In this document: positions 19,681 through 23,381 of the stretch, in pieces | How positions within the stretch are numbered: position 1 is the stretch's first letter | How the letters are laid out: every line of letters begins with the position of its first letter | Origin: Azonexaceae bacterium | GTDB lineage: Bacteria > Pseudomonadota > Gammaproteobacteria > Burkholderiales > Rhodocyclaceae | Length of the DNA stretch: 23,381 nucleotides | Reading direction: 5' to 3' | NCBI GenBank assembly: GCA_009469665.1 | Contig: SSTB01000232.1 | Coordinates: forward strand, 1-23,381 | The notes under the pieces: generated by a model | Database searches by the model: none | Told to the model about the DNA's origin: nothing | The model's input: the letters and a program-made list of their open reading frames with translations, nothing else | Made by a program: the position numbers and the translations under genes

Positions 19681-19715
19681 CCCCTGTTTTTCCTGCACCG
19701 AAAGAAAGAATTTTC

Positions 19716-19970
19716 ATGGTCGTAATCCGTCTTGCCCGTGGCGGCGCCAAGAAGCGCCCCTTCTACAACATGGTCGTTACCGACTCCCGCAACCGCCGCG
19801 ATGGTCGGTTCGTCGAGCGCATCGGCTTCTACAATCCGGTGGCTGCCGAGTCCGAAGAAGGTCTGCGCGTCGCCATGGATCGCCTGACCTACTGGCAACA
19901 GAATGGCGCCCAGCTGTCGCCGACCGCTGCCCGCCTGGTCAAGCAGTACTCCGCCAAGCAGGTCGCCTAA
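19716..19970 (+). CDS. rpsP: 30S ribosomal protein S16
   Basis: S16 binds 16S rRNA early in 30S assembly. The 84-residue product is full length and begins [20 protein letters not shown], followed by [19 protein letters not shown], the S16 signature. The ATG at 19716 lies downstream of a purine-rich GAAAGAAAGAA stretch that serves as ribosome-binding site. It is the first gene of the conserved rpsP-rimM-trmD-rplS operon; rimM starts 12 bp after the stop. Confidence 0.98.
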   Translation: MVVIRLARGGAKKRPFYNMVVTDSRNRRDGRFVERIGFYNPVAAESEEGLRVAMDRLTYWQQNGAQLSPTAARLVKQYSAKQVA

Positions 19971-19982
19971 GCAAGTATCGTT

Positions 19983-20495
19983 TTGTCCGGCAGCGACATT
20001 GTCGTCCTGGGGCGGCTTGCAGGCCCCTACGGCATCCGCGGCTGGATGAGGGTGCATCCCTTTGGGGACGACCCACTGGCCTGGAGGGCGATGCCGTCCT
20101 GGTGGGTCGGCAAGGAAGGCGGGCCCTGGCGAGAGGTGGGGCTGAAAGGCCTGAAGCTGCACAGCGACGGTGTGGTGGCGCTCCTCGACGGGGTTCCGGA
20201 CCGGACTGCTGCCGAGGCGCTAAAGGGCCTGCTGGTCGGGGCGCCCCGCGGGGCCTTGCCGGCCCCACTTGAAGACGAGTTTTACTGGGCCGATCTGATC
20301 GGTCTGAACGTAGAAACCGCCGCGGGTGAGCGGCTCGGCCAGGTGGCAGGGCTGATCGAGACCGGGGCCAACGATGTGCTGCGGGTGACCGCGGCAGACG
20401 GAACGGAGCGTCTGCTTCCTTTCGTCGAGTCGGTGGTGCTGGCCGTGGAGAAAGAATCCGGAATCATTCGAGTGGAATGGGGGAGCGACTGGTGA
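19983..20495 (+). CDS. rimM: Ribosome maturation factor RimM
   Basis: RimM assists maturation of the 30S head, working near S19 and 16S helices. The 170-residue product has the N-terminal RimM beta-barrel (about 5-85, with [21 protein letters not shown]) and the C-terminal PRC barrel (about 95-168, with [13 protein letters not shown] and ANDVLRV). The start is a TTG at 19983; no ATG or GTG lies between the rpsP stop and the conserved first strand, and the Shine-Dalgarno is weak, so low translation relative to rpsP is expected. The final codons and stop (GACTGGTGA) form the first unit of a heptad-period repeat that continues into trmD. Confidence 0.95.
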   Translation: MSGSDIVVLGRLAGPYGIRGWMRVHPFGDDPLAWRAMPSWWVGKEGGPWREVGLKGLKLHSDGVVALLDGVPDRTAAEALKGLLVGAPRGALPAPLEDEFYWADLIGLNVETAAGERLGQVAGLIETGANDVLRVTAADGTERLLPFVESVVLAVEKESGIIRVEWGSDW

Positions 20496-20546
20496 GTCGC
20501 GGGGAGCGACCGGCAAGTCGCGAGCAGCAACCGGCACTCCGGTTCG
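20484..20546 (+). repeat. Seven-nt-period (21-nt higher order) repeat at the rimM-trmD junction
   Basis: Three imperfect 21-nt units begin at 20484 (AGCGACTGGTGAGTCGCGGG), 20505 (AGCGACCGGCAAGTCGCGAG) and 20526 (AGCAACCGGCACTCCGG). Each is built of degenerate heptads. The array covers the rimM stop, the trmD start and the first 15 or so trmD codons, where it encodes [14 protein letters not shown]. Confidence 0.7.
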
Positions 20547-21310
20547 ACTGCGTGACCCTCTTCCCAGAGATGTTTGCGGCGGTGACCGAGTGCGGAATTA
20601 CGCGCCGGGCGCTGGAAGAAGGACGTTGGGTATGGCAGGGCTGGAATCCCCGGGATTTTGCCGAAAACGCCTGGCGTCGGGTGGATGATCGCCCCTTCGG
20701 TGGCGGGCCGGGCATGGTGATGCAGGCCGTGCCGCTGGAAAAGGCGATCGCGGCCGCCAAGGCAGCACAGCGTGAGGCAGGGCTCTTGATGAGCCGGGTC
20801 ATCTACCTCTCGCCCCAGGGCGCGCCCCTGACCCATGAACGGGTGATGGCGCTGGCGGCTGGGGAAGAAGGCCTGATTCTGTTGTGCGGCCGCTACGAAG
20901 GTGTGGACGAGCGTCTGATCGAGCGCTGCGTCGATGAGGAAATTTCGATCGGAGATTTTGTGCTCTCGGGCGGCGAGTTGCCGGCGATGGTGTTGATCGA
21001 CGCCGTTGTCCGCCAGTTGCCGGGAGTGCTGGGCGATGCCGCTTCGGCGGTGGAAGATTCGTTCGTGACGGGCCTCCTGGATTGCCCGCACTACACGAGG
21101 CCCGAGGTGTATGAAGGACAAGGGGTGCCGGAGGTATTGCTGTCCGGCGACCACAAGCGAATTCGTCGCTGGCGATTGAAGCAGTCGCTGGCGCGGACCC
21201 GGGAGCGCCGCCCGGAGTTGTTTGCCCATCGGCTGGCGCACCGTGCGATGAGCGCGGAAGAGACGCAACTCCTCACGGAGCTTTCCGAAGAGGAGCAATG
21301 CGGTGAGTAG
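20492..21310 (+). CDS. trmD: tRNA (guanine-N1)-methyltransferase
   Basis: TrmD methylates G37 of tRNAs reading CUN, CCN and CGG codons, preventing +1 frameshifts. From the GTG at 20492 the product is 272 residues. The trefoil-knot SAM site is intact: [62 protein letters not shown]. The C-terminal domain has [19 protein letters not shown] and [10 protein letters not shown]. The GTG has GGGGGAG 6 nt upstream and overlaps the rimM stop in GTGA, a normal coupling; an ATG at 20477 is possible but less well placed. The conserved start ([13 protein letters not shown]) lies 15 residues in, so the N-terminus carries a repeat-encoded extension ([14 protein letters not shown]) absent from E. coli TrmD. 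Confidence 0.96.
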   Translation: MSRGERPASREQQPALRFDCVTLFPEMFAAVTECGITRRALEEGRWVWQGWNPRDFAENAWRRVDDRPFGGGPGMVMQAVPLEKAIAAAKAAQREAGLLMSRVIYLSPQGAPLTHERVMALAAGEEGLILLCGRYEGVDERLIERCVDEEISIGDFVLSGGELPAMVLIDAVVRQLPGVLGDAASAVEDSFVTGLLDCPHYTRPEVYEGQGVPEVLLSGDHKRIRRWRLKQSLARTRERRPELFAHRLAHRAMSAEETQLLTELSEEEQCGE

Positions 21311-21335
21311 ATGTTTTTAACTTGAAGGATCTCAC

Positions 21336-21704
21336 ATGAATCTGATCGAGCAACTGGAACAAGAAGAAATCGCCCGCCTGGGCAAGACCATTCCCGCTTT
21401 TGCCCCCGGCGACACCGTCGTCGTCCAGGTGAAGGTCAAGGAAGGCAATCGCGAGCGTCTGCAGGCCTACGAAGGCGTCGTCATCGCCAAGCGCAACCGG
21501 GGCCTCAACTCCGCTTTCACCGTGCGCAAGATTTCATCCGGCGAAGGCGTGGAGCGGACCTTCCAGACCTATTCCCCCCTGGTCGCCGCCATTGAAGTAA
21601 AGCGCCGCGGCGATGTGCGTCGCGCCAAGCTCTACTTCCTGCGCGACCGCTCGGGCAAGTCCGCCCGCATCAAGGAAAAGCTGGCGGCCAAGAAGGTCGG
21701 CTGA
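21336..21704 (+). CDS. rplS: 50S ribosomal protein L19
   Basis: L19 sits at the 30S-50S interface and helps form an intersubunit bridge. The 122-residue product begins [20 protein letters not shown] and contains [20 protein letters not shown], the [20 protein letters not shown] core and a basic C-terminus with [17 protein letters not shown]. The length is typical. The ATG at 21336 has GAAGGA as Shine-Dalgarno. It is the last gene of the operon, 25 bp after trmD, and is followed within 50 bp by an intrinsic terminator. Confidence 0.98.
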   Translation: MNLIEQLEQEEIARLGKTIPAFAPGDTVVVQVKVKEGNRERLQAYEGVVIAKRNRGLNSAFTVRKISSGEGVERTFQTYSPLVAAIEVKRRGDVRRAKLYFLRDRSGKSARIKEKLAAKKVG

Positions 21705-21724
21705 TCGCTCGGCCTGCCACGACG

Positions 21725-21750
21725 AGGGCGCCTGCGGGCGCCCTTTTTTT
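21725..21750 (+). terminator. Intrinsic terminator of the rpsP operon
   Basis: AGGGCGCC (21725-21732) pairs perfectly with GGCGCCCT (21737-21744) around a TGCG loop, followed by a run of T to 21750. It lies 21 bp after the rplS stop and is the clearest Rho-independent terminator in the window. Confidence 0.92.
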
Positions 21751-21811
21751 GCTTGCCTTCCCGTGAGTCATGGGTCGATTCATGCCCTCCGGAACCGCTT
21801 GCGCCGGATGC

Positions 21812-22168
21812 TCAAGGCGTAGTCGGTTCGTACCCCGCGGCGCCGGACGAAACCACGGAGACAAAGACGAAATCCTCGCTTCCCTCATTCAGGGCGCCGT
21901 GGACCTCGCCCGGGCGGGCGACGGCGACCTGTCCCTTCGCCAGGGGGCGACGGACCCCGTTGCCCTGGTAGTACTGGGCGGAACCGGAAATGACGATCCA
22001 GGTATCCTGCCCGGCGGGATGAAGGTGGGGGGCGATTTCCTGGCCCGGGCGGGCGTGCCATACGACGACCACGGAATCGGGAGTCTCCAGCATTACCGAG
22101 CGTATGGGCGTATCGGAGGAGGGCTGAACGAAATCGACAATGTCGAAAATGCGCTGGGGTGTAGACAT
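21812..22168 (-). CDS. Cupin domain protein
   Basis: A 118-residue single-domain cupin with no assignable substrate. Motif 1 is GQEIAPHLHPAGQDTWIVISG (about 42-62), with the metal-ligand His pair (HLH) but Asp in place of the usual Glu. Motif 2 is GQVAVARPGEVHGALN (about 78-93), with the expected His and Asn. A small metal-binding beta-barrel with a mononuclear metal site is therefore likely; enzyme versus sensor role is unknown. The ATG at 22168 has AGGAG 6 nt upstream. It lies 105 bp after msrP on the same strand, possibly in one transcript. It converges with rplS, separated by the terminator. Confidence 0.87.
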   Translation of the reverse strand: MSTPQRIFDIVDFVQPSSDTPIRSVMLETPDSVVVVWHARPGQEIAPHLHPAGQDTWIVISGSAQYYQGNGVRRPLAKGQVAVARPGEVHGALNEGSEDFVFVSVVSSGAAGYEPTTP

Positions 22169-22273
22169 GGGAGGCTCCTGGCATGGGAGCGGCGAGAGTC
22201 AGGGAGGGGCCGCAGTCATATCCTACGGCTCATCGCGCGTTTGTGCAATGCAGCAAGCCGCCTTGGGGTGCCT

Positions 22274-23215
22274 TCAGTAATTTCGGGTGAGGTCCATGCC
22301 CGCGTACAGGCTGGCGACCTGCTCGCCGTAGCCATTGAAGGGCAGGGTGTCCCGCTTGAACAATTCGCCGATGCGGCGTTCCCGGGCCTGGCTCCAGCGT
22401 GGGTGATCGACCCTCGGATTGACGTTGGCGTAGAAGCCGTAATCCCGGGGGGCAACGCGGTTCCAGGTGGTGAGCGGCTGCTCCTCGACGAAGCGGATAC
22501 GGACGATGGACTTGCCGCTCTTGAAGCCGTATTTCCAGGGCACCACGACGCGCAGCGGCGCTCCGTTCTGGGGGGGCAGTACCTCGCCGTAGAGGCCCAG
22601 GGTAAGGAGGGTGAGAGGATGACGCGCTTCGTCCAGGCGCAGTCCCTCCACATAGGGAAATTCCAGCACCACGAAAAAGGGCAGGGACATGCGGGCCTGG
22701 TCGTAATAGGACTCGAATTCCACATAGCGGGCACTGCCCAGGGGTTCTACCTGACGCAGCAGCGCATCGAGGGGAAAACCGATCCAGGGGACGACCATGG
22801 ACCAGCCTTCGACGCAGCGTAGGCGGTAGATGCGCTCTTCCAGAGGAGCCAGTCGCAGGATGTCGTCCAGGTCCAGGGTGCGGGGCCTCCGTACCAGGCC
22901 CTCCAGGGTGACCGTCCACGGGCGCGTGGGCAGGCGATGGGCGTTGCGGGCCGGGTCCAGTTTGTTGATGCCGAATTCCTGGAAGTTGTTGTAGCCCGTG
23001 ACCTCATCGTAGGCGGTGAGCTTCTCGCCGGTGGAAAAGGGGCTACGCAGGCTCGTGGCCAGCGCGCTGCCCCGTCGGGGCGCCGATTCGGCCGCCGTCC
23101 CCGGCAGACTCCCGGCGAGTCCCAAGCCGGCCAGGGTGCGCAGGAAGGCACGGCGGTCCTCGAACAGGGGACGAGGGGTGATTTCAGAGGGCGGGCAGTC
23201 GGCAGGGGGGCGCAT
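22274..23215 (-). CDS. msrP: Protein-methionine-sulfoxide reductase catalytic subunit MsrP (YedY)
   Basis: A periplasmic molybdopterin enzyme that repairs oxidised methionines in envelope proteins. The 313-residue precursor has a Tat signal ([17 protein letters not shown], residues 19-35). Family blocks follow: [18 protein letters not shown] (about 75-92), the molybdenum-coordinating Cys134 in [17 protein letters not shown], then the VEFESYYDQ and [10 protein letters not shown] segments and an ending typical of MsrP. The ATG at 23215 has AGGAG at a rather long 10-nt spacing. The haem-containing membrane partner MsrQ is normally encoded directly downstream, but here the next gene is the cupin, so MsrQ is not in this window. 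It is divergent from the esterase gene, with a 115-bp gap. Confidence 0.95.
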   Translation of the reverse strand: MRPPADCPPSEITPRPLFEDRRAFLRTLAGLGLAGSLPGTAAESAPRRGSALATSLRSPFSTGEKLTAYDEVTGYNNFQEFGINKLDPARNAHRLPTRPWTVTLEGLVRRPRTLDLDDILRLAPLEERIYRLRCVEGWSMVVPWIGFPLDALLRQVEPLGSARYVEFESYYDQARMSLPFFVVLEFPYVEGLRLDEARHPLTLLTLGLYGEVLPPQNGAPLRVVVPWKYGFKSGKSIVRIRFVEEQPLTTWNRVAPRDYGFYANVNPRVDHPRWSQARERRIGELFKRDTLPFNGYGEQVASLYAGMDLTRNY

Positions 23216-23330
23216 GCTTGGGAGGCTCCTTTCATCCTCGGACAGGAAGGAAAGCCGGACGTTCGCGCCGGGGCTTGTCCACCGGAGAGAATGGCGCCAT
23301 CATGCGGCCATCGCGTTTCGGAGGCCCGCC

Positions 23331-23381
23331 ATGCGGCAGATTCTGGTCTATGGAGATTCCCTCTCCTGGGGCATCGTCCCC
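23331..23381 (+). CDS. GDSL/SGNH-type hydrolase (probable arylesterase), N-terminus only
   Basis: Only the first 17 codons are inside the window: MRQILVYGDSLSWGIVP. The GDSL block with the nucleophilic Ser (YGDSLSWG) at the extreme N-terminus, without a signal peptide, matches cytoplasmic SGNH esterases of the arylesterase type. The ATG at 23331 has GGAGG 6 nt upstream. The rest of the protein, with the other catalytic residues, lies outside the window, so substrate and completeness cannot be judged. Confidence 0.75.
   Translation, partial: MRQILVYGDSLSWGIVP

Overview
This is a gene-dense, GC-rich chromosomal window of housekeeping genes. The families and their order (pepA-holC beside valS; divergent lptF-lptG; a sigma factor-DUF3619-DUF3106-RDD cluster; ilvI-ilvH-ilvC-psd-pssA-leuA; rpsP-rimM-trmD-rplS) suggest a betaproteobacterium, most likely of the Rhodocyclales type. 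That placement is inferred from gene content and order, not from a search. No tRNA, rRNA, CRISPR array, insertion sequence, integrase or phage gene was seen.

Layout. (1) 1-5132, minus strand: pepA, holC, a small unknown gene and a crotonase-family gene, tightly packed, then a 222-bp gap holding a long hairpin and a TATAAT box, then valS running off the left edge. (2) 5204-7497, plus: lptF and lptG, the LPS-export permease pair. (3) 7553-9409, minus: an ECF-like sigma factor, a single-pass membrane protein (DUF3619), a secreted helical protein (DUF3106) and an RDD membrane protein, with every junction overlapping. (4) 9531-15972, plus: a branched-chain amino-acid run (ilvI, ilvH, ilvC, leuA) with two phospholipid genes (psd, pssA) inside it. 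(5) 15996-16948, minus: a DUF2069 membrane protein and a WrbA-type quinone reductase, then the plus-strand YihY/BrkB protein (17179-18015), which meets a minus-strand PilZ-like protein (17987-19492) tail to tail. (6) 19716-21750: the ribosome-assembly operon rpsP-rimM-trmD-rplS with a clear promoter and terminator. (7) 21812-23381: a cupin gene, msrP, and the first 17 codons of a GDSL-type esterase.

The observations most worth a second look are as follows. The sigma factor appears to start at CTG, because no ATG, GTG or TTG lies upstream of the conserved N-terminal region while a good Shine-Dalgarno sits 7 nt before the CTG. The overlapping sigma/DUF3619/DUF3106/RDD cassette has the architecture of an envelope-sensing sigma/anti-sigma module. 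A 7-nt-period degenerate repeat occurs at three unrelated gene junctions (ilvH-ilvC, ilvC-psd, rimM-trmD); it forms inverted repeats at two of them and is translated into a TrmD N-terminal extension at the third. A PilZ-like protein of unknown role lies divergent from the ribosomal operon.

Several gene starts were placed at GTG, TTG or CTG because of Shine-Dalgarno position, overlap with the upstream gene and family N-termini: pepA, holC, the sigma factor, DUF2069, yihY, rimM and trmD.
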